DNA from: Pseudomonadota bacterium
GTDB lineage: Bacteria > Desulfobacterota > Desulfovibrionia > Desulfovibrionales > Desulfomicrobiaceae
Direction of reading: 5' to 3'
Assembly: GCA_023393525.1 (NCBI GenBank)
Contig: JAEWKZ010000087.1
Span: forward strand, 1 to 39,778
DNA length: 39,778 nt
In this document: piece by piece, positions 24,222 to 32,838 of the stretch
Layout: each line of letters begins with the position of its first letter
Position numbering within the stretch: position 1 is the stretch's first letter
Notes under the pieces: generated by a model
Database searches by the model: none
Told to the model about the DNA's origin: nothing
What the model saw: only the letters and a program-made list of their open reading frames with translations
Made by a program: the position numbers and the translations under genes

Positions 24222-25790
24222 TCAGGGTTTGCGCGGTTTGCCCCGTCCGTCGTATTTCTTGGGGTCGAGGTTGTATTTCTTGATCTTGTAATTGATGATC
24301 CGGTAGCTGGCCCTGAGTTCCCTGGCCACCTGGAGCATGTTGCCGCCGCATTTCTGCAGGGCCTCGACCAGAATCTCCTGCTCGAACTTGCCAACGGCCT
24401 CGCCAAAGGAAAGCTGGTTGTCCGTGGCCGAGCTCTCGGCGGTTTGCAGGGTGGGCGGCAGATGATAGGTGCGGATGGCTTCCTCGTTGCAGATCAGGAC
24501 GGCGCGTTCCATGCAGTTGCGCAGCTCGCGCACGTTGCCTGGCCACTGGTACTGGGTCAGGAGGTCGATGGCGGGCATGGAGATGCGTTTGATGTTCTTC
24601 GAGTATTCCTTGGCGAAGAACTCCAGGAAGTATTCGGCCAGGGGCAGGATGTCCTCCCGGCGTTCGCGCAGGGGCGGGATGAAGATGGGAAAGACGTTGA
24701 TGCGGTAGTAGAGGTCCTCGCGGAACTGGCCGGACTTGATCAGGTTTTCCAGCGGCTGGTGGGTGGCGCAGATGATGCGCACATCGACCTTGATGCTTTT
24801 TTCGCTTCCCAGACGCTGAATCTCCCCTTCCTGGAGGGCGCGCAGCAGTTTGGACTGGGCCTCGGGGCTGAGTTCCCCGATTTCGTCCAGAAACAGGGTG
24901 CCGCCATGGGCCAGCTCGAAGCGGCCCTTCTTGGTGCCCACGGCGCCGGTGAAGGCGCCTCGCTCGTGCCCGAAAAGCTCGCTTTCCAGCAGTTCCGAGG
25001 GCAGGGCCGCGCAGTTGAGCCGGATGAGGGGTTTGGAGCGCCGCGAACTGGCGTTGTGGATGGCTTCGGCCAGAAGTTCCTTGCCGGTGCCCGATTCGCC
25101 GCGCAGCAGCACGGAAGCCTTGCTTGAGGCGACCTGCATGATCTGGCCCATGACAAAGGCCATGGCCTTGGACGTGGCCACGATCTTGGCCTGCGCCATG
25201 GCGGTGTCCCGATCCAGGCTTTCGCCCAGAAAGCCCATGGAGGCCCACAGCTCCTTCTGGGCCATGTTCTCCTGGAGATATGCGGTCTGCCTGGCGATGA
25301 CGGCGGCCAAAACCTCCAGAAAGGCGCAGTGGACGTCCAGCACTTCGGGCGGCTGGCACGGGATGTCCGCGCTCAGGACGCCGAGGGCCTCGTGGATTCC
25401 TTCCGCGTTGATCCTGTTGATGGGCACGCAGATGAAGGACAGCTCGGAAAGTTCCTTCTGGGTCCGGCCCATGGCCTTATTCAGGAAGCGTTCGTCATGC
25501 TCCATGGCCTTGATGATGATGGGCTTTCCGGTGTCCAGCACCTGTCCGGTGACGCCCTGGCCCGGCAGGTACGTGGCCTTGACCGGGCCCTTGTGGCCGT
25601 AGGTCAGGTCGAAACGGATGGTGTTGGCCTTGGGGTCGAAAATGGCCAGGGCCATGCGCCTGTACTTCATGGCCTCGGCGGTCATGCCCAGCAGACTGTC
25701 CAGGCTCGATTGCAGGGGGCTCATGGGGTCGAGGTGCTGCACCGTGCTTTGCAGCGTTTGCAGGAAATGCAGGAATTCGGCGGTCATCAT
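24222..25790 (-). CDS. Sigma-54-dependent activator with a GAF sensor (NifA-like architecture)
   Basis: 522-residue enhancer-binding protein. GAF domain about 20-185 (LPGQGVTGQVLDTGKPIII); AAA+ domain about 215-445 with Walker A GESGTGKE, the canonical sigma-54 contact GAFTGA, Walker B TLFLDEIGEL and fingers in FREDLYYRIN; C-terminal Fis helix-turn-helix (CGGNMLQVARELRASYRIINYKIKKY). There is no receiver, so control should come from a ligand or partner at the GAF domain, as in NifA or NorR. The domain order matches NifA, but the cysteine motif of oxygen-sensitive NifA is not seen and no nif genes are nearby. First gene of a three-gene operon. No clear ribosome-binding site precedes the double ATG. 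Confidence 0.93.
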   Translation of the reverse strand: MMTAEFLHFLQTLQSTVQHLDPMSPLQSSLDSLLGMTAEAMKYRRMALAIFDPKANTIRFDLTYGHKGPVKATYLPGQGVTGQVLDTGKPIIIKAMEHDERFLNKAMGRTQKELSELSFICVPINRINAEGIHEALGVLSADIPCQPPEVLDVHCAFLEVLAAVIARQTAYLQENMAQKELWASMGFLGESLDRDTAMAQAKIVATSKAMAFVMGQIMQVASSKASVLLRGESGTGKELLAEAIHNASSRRSKPLIRLNCAALPSELLESELFGHERGAFTGAVGTKKGRFELAHGGTLFLDEIGELSPEAQSKLLRALQEGEIQRLGSEKSIKVDVRIICATHQPLENLIKSGQFREDLYYRINVFPIFIPPLRERREDILPLAEYFLEFFAKEYSKNIKRISMPAIDLLTQYQWPGNVRELRNCMERAVLICNEEAIRTYHLPPTLQTAESSATDNQLSFGEAVGKFEQEILVEALQKCGGNMLQVARELRASYRIINYKIKKYNLDPKKYDGRGKPRKP

Positions 25791-25864
25791 GGGTGGGTTT
25801 CCAAATCGTTTTCGGGATGCGTGCGATCCGTTTCTGGGGGCATCGCCTCAGTTATCCATTGCGG

Positions 25865-25889
25865 GCGGCTCCGCTGTCGCGGGAGCCGC
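25865..25889 (-). terminator. Hairpin after the TPR gene
   Basis: GCGGCTCC (25865-25872) pairs perfectly with GGAGCCGC (25882-25889), about 14 bases past the minus-strand stop at 25903. No T-run follows, so it is a weak terminator candidate. Confidence 0.45.
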
Positions 25890-25902
25890 GCCGGACCTTC
25901 AT

Positions 25903-26550
25903 CTACGATTTGGATTTGAGCGAACCGATCTTGTAGTCCAGGAAGGCTTCATTGCCGCTTTCCTTGGATTTGAGCGCCTCGTACTCGGAGATGGCCAGGT
26001 CGATCTGACCGGCCTTCTCGGCGGCGAAAGCCAGGTTGGCGGAAATGGCGGGGGCGAATTCCTCGCCGGCGTCTTTTTTCAGAGCGCTGAGTATTTCCAC
26101 GGCCTTGGCGGGTTCGCCGCCGAGGATGCGGGCCTTGGCCTCGCCCAGGCCGGCGATGACGCGGACATCGGCGTTCTGTCCCACGGAGCGCCAGGCTTCA
26201 GCAGCCTTTTCAAACTCGTTTTGATCCATGAAGATCCGGGCAAGTTCGAGCTGGGCCGCCGGACGCAATTCCTTGGGTCCGGACTGGGCGAAGGTTTGCA
26301 GCTTTCCGGTGCGCGCGGCCTGGTCGGCCAGCACCATGATCCCGCCCAGTTCGCTGACGGCCTTCTCGTGCCGCGTCTCCTGATAGGAGGAAACGCCCGC
26401 GTAGACCGCCACGGCGGTGACGATGCCGCCGATGGTGATGCCGATGGGCTTGAGGTTGTCGAGTATTTTCTTCAGCAGGGGATGGATGTCGGTGTCCATT
26501 TCCTGTTCGAGCGTTTTCAGGATATCGCTTGTCTGGTTGTGTTCTTCCAT
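25903..26550 (-). CDS. Membrane-anchored TPR protein (YfgM-like)
   Basis: 215-residue protein with one membrane helix (about 36-54, IGITIGGIVTAVAVYAGV) after a short charged cytosolic N-terminus, then TPR-like helical repeats in the periplasm (AQLELARIFMDQNEFEKAAEAW and ANLAFAAEKAGQIDLAISEYEAL). The layout is that of YfgM/ancillary SecYEG translocon-type TPR proteins, which bind chaperones and client proteins; the role here is inferred only from architecture. The ATG at 26550 has AAAGGAG seven bases upstream; a longer frame to 26610 lacks support. It is divergent from proA. Confidence 0.8.
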   Translation of the reverse strand: MEEHNQTSDILKTLEQEMDTDIHPLLKKILDNLKPIGITIGGIVTAVAVYAGVSSYQETRHEKAVSELGGIMVLADQAARTGKLQTFAQSGPKELRPAAQLELARIFMDQNEFEKAAEAWRSVGQNADVRVIAGLGEAKARILGGEPAKAVEILSALKKDAGEEFAPAISANLAFAAEKAGQIDLAISEYEALKSKESGNEAFLDYKIGSLKSKS

Positions 26551-26702
26551 GCCTCGGCTCCTTTGATTCGAATTGCCATTATTGTAAAAGCCTCGTCTGT
26601 GTATAGGCAATCCGGGAAAAGGTCAAAGAGAATGGTGAGCTGGTAAATATGTTGAAATAAAAGACTATTTTTGTTGAACGCGGAGGCGGGAAGCACGAAA
26701 TC

Positions 26703-26729
26703 TTGCCTGTGGGGCGACGTTGGTATAGA
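26703..26729 (+). promoter_or_regulatory. Possible promoter of proA
   Basis: TTGCCT (26703-26708) and TATAGA (26724-26729) are separated by 15 bases, slightly short. An inverted repeat ATAGAC (26725-26730) / GTCTAT (26742-26747) overlaps the -10 box and might bind a regulator. Confidence 0.35.
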
Positions 26730-26787
26730 CGCTTATCAATAGTCTATTATTCACGGCAGTTTTTTCAAAAGTACACAGGAGCTCAGG

Positions 26788-28047
26788 ATGAATCTGGAAT
26801 CACAAATGCGCGATCTGGCCGCATCGGCGCGGACCGCCGCGAGAAGCCTGGCCACGGCGACAGGAGAGCGGCGCAACAAGGCGCTTCTGGTTTTGGCCGA
26901 TCTGCTGCACCAGTCGCGATCCGAGATTTTCGAGGCCAACTCCCGCGACCTGGAAGCCGCGCGCGCCGCGGGATTGGACGAGGCGCGCATCGATCGCCTG
27001 CGCATCACCGACGCCGGAGTGGATTCCATGTCCGGAGCCTGCCGCCACGTGGCGGGGCTGTCCGATCCCGTGGGCGAGGTCGAGGGCATGATCAAGCGGC
27101 CCAACGGTCTTTTGGTCGGGCGCATGCGCATTCCGCTGGGCGTGATCGCCATCATCTACGAATCCCGCCCCAACGTGACCGTCGATGCGGCCATTCTCTG
27201 CCTCAAGGCCGGCAACAGCGTCATTCTGCGCGGCGGGTCAGAAGCCTATCATTCCAACCAGATCCTGGGCGGCCTCCTGCGCCGGGCCCTGGACGAGGCC
27301 GGCCTGCCCGAGGGATGCGTGCAGATCGTGCCGACCACGGACCGCGCGGCGGTGAAACACCTGCTGGCCCTTGACGAGTACATCGACGTGGTTATCCCGC
27401 GCGGCGGCGAAGGGCTCATCCGGGCCGTGGTCAAGGACGCGACCATGCCGGTCCTCAAGCACTACAAGGGGGTCTGCCACATCTACGTGCACCAGGACGC
27501 GGATCAGGAAGAGGCCCTGGCCATCATCGAGAATGCCAAGGTGCAGCGACCGGGAGTGTGCAACGCCTTGGAATGCCTGCTCGTGCACGAGGGCGTTGCC
27601 CGGGAATTCCTTCCGCGCCTGGCACAATCCCTGGCGCCCCTGGGCGTGTCCTTCCGCGCCTGTCCCCGCTCGTTGCCGCTTCTGGGCGCGAGCGCCGCTC
27701 CCGCAGAGGCGGACAACTTCGGGCGTGAATTTCTGGCGCTGATCCTGGCCGTGAAGGTCGTCGCGACTCAGGCGGAAGCGGAAGAGCACATCGCCCGGTA
27801 CGGATCCGGCCATTCCGAGGCCATCCTGACCCGCTCCCACGAGCGGGCCATGCGTTTTCTGCGCACCGTGGACGCCTCCTGCGTGCTCATCAACGCCTCC
27901 ACCCGCTTCAACGACGGCGGCGAACTCGGGCTCGGAGCGGAGATAGGCATCAGCACCTCGAAGATCCACGCCTACGGGCCCATGGGCGTCAAGGAGCTGA
28001 CCAGCCTCAAGTTCATCGTTTTCGGCGAAGGGCAGGTGCGTGGCTAG
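26788..28047 (+). CDS. proA: Gamma-glutamyl phosphate reductase
   Basis: 419-residue cytosolic enzyme that reduces gamma-glutamyl phosphate to glutamate semialdehyde with NADPH, the second step of proline synthesis. Family blocks are IPLGVIAIIYESRPNVT, LKAGNSVILRGGSEA, the catalytic Cys in QRPGVCNALE, and the C-terminal RFNDGGELGLGAEIGISTSK-HAYGPMG signature. The length is normal. An AGGAG lies upstream of the ATG. proB is not in the window. The stop overlaps nadD by eight bases, so the two genes are an operon. Confidence 0.97.
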   Translation: MNLESQMRDLAASARTAARSLATATGERRNKALLVLADLLHQSRSEIFEANSRDLEAARAAGLDEARIDRLRITDAGVDSMSGACRHVAGLSDPVGEVEGMIKRPNGLLVGRMRIPLGVIAIIYESRPNVTVDAAILCLKAGNSVILRGGSEAYHSNQILGGLLRRALDEAGLPEGCVQIVPTTDRAAVKHLLALDEYIDVVIPRGGEGLIRAVVKDATMPVLKHYKGVCHIYVHQDADQEEALAIIENAKVQRPGVCNALECLLVHEGVAREFLPRLAQSLAPLGVSFRACPRSLPLLGASAAPAEADNFGREFLALILAVKVVATQAEAEEHIARYGSGHSEAILTRSHERAMRFLRTVDASCVLINASTRFNDGGELGLGAEIGISTSKIHAYGPMGVKELTSLKFIVFGEGQVRG

Positions 28048-28714
28048 TCCGTTTGGCGGCGCGGTCGGAATCCTCGGCGGCTCGTTCAACCCCGTGCACA
28101 ACGGGCATCTGCGCCTGGCCATAGAGGCCCGGGAGGTTCTCGGTCTGTCTCGGGTGGAGCTTCTGCCGGCCAAGGTTCCGCCGCACAAGGGCGAAAGCGG
28201 ACTGCTTCCGTTCGAAGTGCGGCTGTCTTTGCTGCGTCTGGCCGTGCAGGGAGTGGATGGCCTTGAGGCCAGCGCCCTGGAGGGCCAGTTGCCCGTGCCG
28301 TCCTATTCCTATGCCACCCTGGCCCGTCTGCGCGAGCTGGACCCGTCGGCCTCGTTCGTCTTCGTCCTCGGCAGCACCGATTTTCTGACCTTGCCGCAGT
28401 GGCACCGCGGGCTTGAACTGCCTCTGGTCACGGACATGGCGGTGGTCGACCGGCTGGGGCTCGGCCAGGAGGCGGTGGACGCCTTCCTGGACGCGCATTG
28501 GGACTGGTCCGTGGAAGAGGGCGGCGCGCGACGCATCACGGGCGGACGGCGGATCGTCCTTGTGCCCATGGAGCGTCTGGACATCAGCGCGAGCATGGTC
28601 CGGGAAAAATTTTGCGCGGGCCTTGAAACCAGCGGCCTCGTGCCCGAAGCCGTCCGGGGGCGGATGCTGGCCGATCCCCATCTTTTCAAGGACTGCTGGA
28701 ACGTGTCACCCTAA
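28040..28714 (+). CDS. nadD: Nicotinate-nucleotide adenylyltransferase
   Basis: 224-residue enzyme joining ATP and nicotinate mononucleotide to deamido-NAD in NAD synthesis. The nucleotidyltransferase motif is GILGGSFNPVHNGHLRLA, with the HNGH signature. LPAKVPPHKG, FVLGSTDFLTLPQWH and the C-terminal ISASMVREKF (the ISSTxxR-type motif) follow. The start is GTG at 28040, inside the last codons of proA, which couples translation. It is followed ten bases later by a Dabb-domain gene in the same direction. Confidence 0.95.
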   Translation: MASPFGGAVGILGGSFNPVHNGHLRLAIEAREVLGLSRVELLPAKVPPHKGESGLLPFEVRLSLLRLAVQGVDGLEASALEGQLPVPSYSYATLARLRELDPSASFVFVLGSTDFLTLPQWHRGLELPLVTDMAVVDRLGLGQEAVDAFLDAHWDWSVEEGGARRITGGRRIVLVPMERLDISASMVREKFCAGLETSGLVPEAVRGRMLADPHLFKDCWNVSP

Positions 28715-28724
28715 TGGAGGAATC

Positions 28725-29027
28725 ATGGTTGGACATATCGTCATGTGGAAACTCAAAGAGAGCGCGGAAGGCCGCAGCGCCGCCGAAAACGGCCAGATCA
28801 TGAAGGAGATGCTCGGGGCTTTGCCGGGGCTGATTCCGCAGCTGCGCACCCTGGTGGTCAGCACGGACATCTTCGCCTCCGCTCCTGAGACCGAGGTGGT
28901 TTTGTACACGGTCTTCGATTCTCCCGAAGATCTCCAGACCTATCAGGTTCATCCCGAGCACCAGAAATGCGTGGCCTTTGTCTCGGCCGTGGCCGCCGAA
29001 AGGCGCGTGGTGGACTATACTTTTTAA
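28725..29027 (+). CDS. Dabb-domain (stress-responsive alpha/beta barrel) protein
   Basis: 100-residue single-domain protein starting MVGHIVMWKLKESAEG, with a middle VVLYTVFDSPEDLQTYQVHPEHQ and a C-terminal RRVVDY. These are hallmarks of the dimeric ferredoxin-like Dabb family (PF07876). Biochemical function is generally unknown. The ATG has GGAGG at correct distance and lies ten bases after nadD, so it is probably the third gene of the proA-nadD operon. Confidence 0.9.
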   Translation: MVGHIVMWKLKESAEGRSAAENGQIMKEMLGALPGLIPQLRTLVVSTDIFASAPETEVVLYTVFDSPEDLQTYQVHPEHQKCVAFVSAVAAERRVVDYTF

Positions 29028-29047
29028 GGGCGGTTTCTCCGCGATGA

Positions 29048-29090
29048 GCCCAATGAAAAACCCCGCTTGAAGCGGGGTTTTTCATTGGGC
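29048..29090. terminator. Bidirectional terminator after the proA-nadD-Dabb operon
   Basis: The inverted repeat GCCCAATGAAAAACCCCGC / GCGGGGTTTTTCATTGGGC has 19-base perfect arms and a short loop. It separates the convergent Dabb and 3D-domain genes. Confidence 0.95.
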
Positions 29091-29092
29091 CT

Positions 29093-29575
29093 CTAGCTGG
29101 CCAGCAGGGCGACGGTGACCTGCTTCTTTCCGAACCGCCTGGCCTGGTCGGTGTCCGGAAAAAAGATGTCCATGCGCTGCGTGTAGCGTTTGCTCATCAG
29201 GTCCGCGATTTCAAAGACGCCGTGTCCCTTCACGTAGACCTTCTTGCCGAAAACCCATCCCGCGTCGAACAGGTCGCGGCTGACCGCCACGATGCCGGGC
29301 CGGGGCTTGGCCATGCTGGCCGTGTTCAGCGGATCGGGACCGCATTCCTCGACGGTGGGGCTGTAGGCGGTGACGGTCACTTCCCGGACCCACATGTTCT
29401 TGAGTTCCGCGACCTGACGGGTCAATTCCGCTCGTTCCTCGTTGAGCGCGTCGATGCGTGCGTCGTAACGCTGGCTGACTTCCAGCCTGGTTCCGGTGTG
29501 GGCGGCAAATCCGACCAGCGCCGAGAACAGGATGAAAAAAAGCGAAGTGACGACAAAAGCGCCATGGTTACTCAT
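29093..29575 (-). CDS. 3D-domain (MltA C-terminal-type) membrane-anchored protein
   Basis: 160-residue protein with an N-terminal membrane anchor or signal (about 7-27), a short coiled coil (about 33-60, RIDALNEERAELTRQVAELK) and a C-terminal 3D double-psi barrel beginning VTVTAYSPTVEECG. The three catalytic-type aspartates appear in the segments VSRDLFD, EIADLMS and QRMDIFFPD. 3D domains occur in lytic transglycosylases such as MltA and in Rpf/YabE-like cell-wall proteins, so a peptidoglycan role in the periplasm is likely. The ATG at 29575 has GAGG upstream. Confidence 0.85.
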   Translation of the reverse strand: MSNHGAFVVTSLFFILFSALVGFAAHTGTRLEVSQRYDARIDALNEERAELTRQVAELKNMWVREVTVTAYSPTVEECGPDPLNTASMAKPRPGIVAVSRDLFDAGWVFGKKVYVKGHGVFEIADLMSKRYTQRMDIFFPDTDQARRFGKKQVTVALLAS

Positions 29576-29577
29576 AT

Positions 29578-29786
29578 GTATACCTCATTGTGCTTGGGGT
29601 GATGCTGTCGGTGAAGAGAGAGGAAGGGAAAGGGGAAGATGCCGACGGCATGAGATCAGGGGGTCAGTACTTCATAACGATTAGGGTCTTTACCCGATGA
29701 GGCACCGGGACGCAACCCTTTGATTCGCACCCGGTCAAAGCCAATGCCTTGGAGTTAAAATCGTTTAATTTCAAGGCGTTGAGCTT
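29578..29786. other. Structured intergenic region between 3D-domain gene and msrB
   Basis: No gene is seen. The segment carries three successive hairpins: GGGT/ACCC (29684-29695), CTTTGA/TCAAAG (29718-29740), and a 14-pair stem (29746-29777) with two G-T pairs when read as plus-strand RNA, which pairs less well as minus-strand RNA. It may be a small RNA or an msrB 3' structure; it matches no family I recognise. Confidence 0.4.
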
Positions 29787-30254
29787 TCATTCCGATTTTT
29801 GGGGTACGAAACGCAACGCCAGGGAATTGATGCAGTAGCGCAATCCAGTGGGCTGTGGTCCATCTGGAAATACATGGCCCAGGTGGCCGTCACAGACAGC
29901 GCAGAGCACTTCAGTGCGGACCATGAACCACGACCGGTCCTCATGCTTTGTCACATGCGTTTCGTCCACCGGCTTGAAAAAGCTGGGCCAGCCTGTGCCG
30001 GAATCGAATTTGGCGTCGGAATGGAAGAGCGGCGTCGCGCATCCTGCGCAGACGTAGGTCCCCGTCTGGTGGTGGTCGTTGTATTTTCCGCTGAAAGCGG
30101 GCTCCGTGCCTTTTTCCCGCAGCACCGCGTACTGTTCGGGTGTCAGAATCTCACGCCACTGGGCGTCGGTCCTGGTTGTTTTCTCCATGGCGTATCCTCC
30201 CAAGGGCCAAACGACGGCGAGCGTCAGGATAAGGATCATGTTGATCGGGGTCAT
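29787..30254 (-). CDS. msrB: Peptide methionine-(R)-S-oxide reductase, exported
   Basis: 155-residue MsrB that reduces methionine-R-sulfoxide in oxidised proteins. Zinc-binding pairs CAGC and CAVC, the substrate block SGTGWPSF, GHLGHVF and the catalytic Cys in RYCINSLAL are all present. The N-terminus has a signal peptide (MILILTLAVVWPLGGYA), so this copy acts in the periplasm, which fits a role in repairing exported proteins in an anaerobe exposed to oxygen. The ATG at 30254 has AGGAGG upstream; a frame extending to 30362 is not supported. It is divergent from glgP. Confidence 0.95.
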   Translation of the reverse strand: MTPINMILILTLAVVWPLGGYAMEKTTRTDAQWREILTPEQYAVLREKGTEPAFSGKYNDHHQTGTYVCAGCATPLFHSDAKFDSGTGWPSFFKPVDETHVTKHEDRSWFMVRTEVLCAVCDGHLGHVFPDGPQPTGLRYCINSLALRFVPQKSE

Positions 30255-30385
30255 GGCGGGCCTCCTTTTCCTGAAGATTCTAAGGCCTGTGCCCGGACTG
30301 TAAAGGTGGCTGTTTCTCTTGGCGCTTTTCTGTGCTAGGTTGAAGCATCTCGCGCGACGCAAAGAACATTTCAGGAGGCATGACC

Positions 30386-32830
30386 ATGAACCCGGATACG
30401 AATCTGGTGGAGACGCTCAAGGACGACATTCAGCGACACGTGGCCTTGACCCTGGGCAGCGATCCCTTCCCCCCGCGCAAGGAGAGGTACTACCTCGGCC
30501 TGTGCTACAGCGTGCGGGACCGCCTGCTGGGCAAATGGCTGGAGACGCAGCGTTCCTATTACGATTCCATCACCAAGCGCGTCTATTACATGTCGCTGGA
30601 ATTTCTGCCCGGCCGTTTCCTGATGAACTATATCCAGGCCTTGGGCATGGAGGAGGAGTGCCGCGCGGCGGTGCGGGATTTCGGGCTCGATCTGGACGAC
30701 CTGCTGGAGGAGGAGTGGAATCCGGGGCTGGGCAACGGCGGCCTGGGGCGGCTGGCCTCCTGCTACATGGACTCCATGGCGACCTGCAAGATTCCCGGTT
30801 ACGGCTACGGCATCCTCTATGATTACGGCATCTTCTACCAGACCATCGTGAACGGCTATCAGCACGAGGGCTGCGACAACTGGCTGCGCCAGGATTCCCC
30901 CTGGGTGCTTCGGCGCGGGCATTTCATGTATTTCATCAATTTCTACGGGCGCAGCGAGGCCTACGAGGACAGCGCCGGGCACGAGCGTTTCCGCTGGGTG
31001 GATACGGAATCGGTCATGGCCATGGCCTGCGACATCATGATTCCCGGCCACCAGAACGGGCACGTGACCAACATGCGTCTGTGGAAGGCCATCTCCACCC
31101 GCGATCTCGAACTTGAGCACTTTAACCGGGGCGACTACATCGGGGCGGTCCAGTCCAAGGTCGAGAGCGAGAATATTTCCAAGGTCCTCTATCCCAACGA
31201 CAACAGCCCGCGCGGCAAGGAACTGCGCCTGCGGCAGCAGTATTTCTTCGTGGCCGCGACCTTTCAGGACATTCTGCGCCGTTTCCGCAAGAACAACTAT
31301 TCCTCCTTCGACTGCTTTCCCGATCAGGTCGCGGTGCAGCTCAATGACACCCATCCGGCCATCAGCATCGCGGAACTGATGCGCATCCTGATCGACGAGG
31401 AAGCCCTGAGCTGGGACCAGGCCTGGGACATCTGCCGCAGGACGTTCTCCTACACCAACCACACCGTGCTTCCGGAAGCCCTGGAGACGTGGTCCGTGGA
31501 GCTTGTCGGGCGCATGCTGCCCAGGCATCTGCAGATCATTTTCGAGATCAACCACCGCTTTCTCGAAGATGTCGCCAAGCGCTTTCCGGGCCGGGTGGAC
31601 CTGCTGCGTTCCCTGTCCCTGATCGCCGAGGATGACGGCAAGCAGGTGCGTATGTCCCATCTGGCCATTGTCGGCAGCCACACGGTCAACGGCGTGGCCG
31701 AACTGCATTCGCAGATTTTGAAGACCCGCCTGTTCAAGGACTTCAGCACCCTCTATCCGGGGAAATTCATCAATGTGACCAACGGCATCACGCCCCGGCG
31801 CTGGCTCATGCAGGCCAACCCCGCCTTGTCGGAACTGATAAGCTCCGTCATCGGCGACGAATGGATCAGGGATTTGTCGCAGCTGTCGAAGCTTGCGGCA
31901 TTCGCCGACGATCCGGAATTCCAGCAGCGTTGGCAGGAGGTGCGCAAGCGCAACAAGAAGCTGCTGTCCCGCTACGTGCTGCGCAAGCTCGGCGTGGGCA
32001 TCAATCCGGGCACGCTCTTCGACATGCACATCAAGCGCATCCACGAGTACAAGCGCCAACTGCTCAACGTCCTGCACGTCATCACGCTCTTCAATCGGGT
32101 GCGTTCGGAAAGCCGGGGGCACCATGTCCCGCGCACGGTCTTTTTCGCCGGAAAGGCCGCCCCGGGGTATTTCCTGGCCAAGCTGATCATCAAGCTCATC
32201 AACGCCGTGGGGCAGGCCGTGAACAGCGATCCCGCCGTGGGAAACGAGCTGCGGGTCGTCTTTTTGCCCAACTACTGCGTCTCGCAGGCCGAGAAGCTCA
32301 TTCCCGCGGCGGATCTTTCCGAACAGCTCTCCACGGCGGGCATGGAGGCCTCCGGCACAGGAAACATGAAGTTCGCCCTGAACGGGGCCTTGACCATCGG
32401 CACCCTGGACGGGGCCAACGTGGAAATCCGGGAAGTGGTGGGGGAGGACAATTTCTTTCTCTTCGGTCACACGGAGGAGGAGGTCCAGCGCCTGCATGCC
32501 GGGGGCTACGACCCGGTCCGGATCTACAAGAACAACATCGAGCTCAAGAAGGCGCTGGACATGATCGCCACCGGATTCTTCTCGCCGGAGGCGCCGGGGC
32601 TGTTCCGGCCCATCGTCGATTCGCTGCTGGCCCATGGGGACTACTATCTGGTGCTGGCGGATTACGAGAAATACGTGGCCGCCCAGGCGCAGGTCTCCAG
32701 GACCTACGAGGATGAGGCCCTGTGGACGCGCATGTCCATTCTGAACACCGCCAACATGGGGAAATTTTCCAGCGACCGTTCCATCATGGAATATGCGGAA
32801 AACATCTGGAACGTGAGCCCACTGGAGTGA
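30386..32830 (+). CDS. glgP: Glycogen/maltodextrin phosphorylase
   Basis: 814-residue PLP enzyme releasing glucose-1-phosphate from glycogen or maltodextrin. Clear blocks are YYMSLEFLPGRFL near residue 70, NPGLGNGGLGRLASC, QLNDTHPA, NVTNGITPRRWL, RIHEYKRQLLN and the PLP-lysine site GTGNMKFALNGALTIGTLDGAN. The active-site motifs are complete. Two ATGs are close together; the second (30386) has AGGAGG at seven bases, the first is too near it. The product glucose-1-phosphate is also the substrate of the UDP-glucose enzyme encoded at 19792-21240. It ends eight bases before a convergent gene without a visible terminator. Confidence 0.97.
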   Translation: MNPDTNLVETLKDDIQRHVALTLGSDPFPPRKERYYLGLCYSVRDRLLGKWLETQRSYYDSITKRVYYMSLEFLPGRFLMNYIQALGMEEECRAAVRDFGLDLDDLLEEEWNPGLGNGGLGRLASCYMDSMATCKIPGYGYGILYDYGIFYQTIVNGYQHEGCDNWLRQDSPWVLRRGHFMYFINFYGRSEAYEDSAGHERFRWVDTESVMAMACDIMIPGHQNGHVTNMRLWKAISTRDLELEHFNRGDYIGAVQSKVESENISKVLYPNDNSPRGKELRLRQQYFFVAATFQDILRRFRKNNYSSFDCFPDQVAVQLNDTHPAISIAELMRILIDEEALSWDQAWDICRRTFSYTNHTVLPEALETWSVELVGRMLPRHLQIIFEINHRFLEDVAKRFPGRVDLLRSLSLIAEDDGKQVRMSHLAIVGSHTVNGVAELHSQILKTRLFKDFSTLYPGKFINVTNGITPRRWLMQANPALSELISSVIGDEWIRDLSQLSKLAAFADDPEFQQRWQEVRKRNKKLLSRYVLRKLGVGINPGTLFDMHIKRIHEYKRQLLNVLHVITLFNRVRSESRGHHVPRTVFFAGKAAPGYFLAKLIIKLINAVGQAVNSDPAVGNELRVVFLPNYCVSQAEKLIPAADLSEQLSTAGMEASGTGNMKFALNGALTIGTLDGANVEIREVVGEDNFFLFGHTEEEVQRLHAGGYDPVRIYKNNIELKKALDMIATGFFSPEAPGLFRPIVDSLLAHGDYYLVLADYEKYVAAQAQVSRTYEDEALWTRMSILNTANMGKFSSDRSIMEYAENIWNVSPLE

Positions 32831-32838
32831 TTTCAGCC

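Noticed and set aside
29707..29715. GGGACGCAA, as in c-di-GMP (GEMM-I) riboswitches
   Set aside because: The GCAAAC half, tetraloop receptor and second stem of the riboswitch are not present, and no plus-strand gene follows at the right place.
30319..30336. Sigma-54-like TGGCGC...TGTGCT upstream of glgP
   Set aside because: GG and GC are separated by 11 bases instead of the required 10.
30371..32635. 754-codon open frame opposite glgP
   Set aside because: Repetitive Val/Gly/His/Gln-rich product with no start signal; shadow of glgP.
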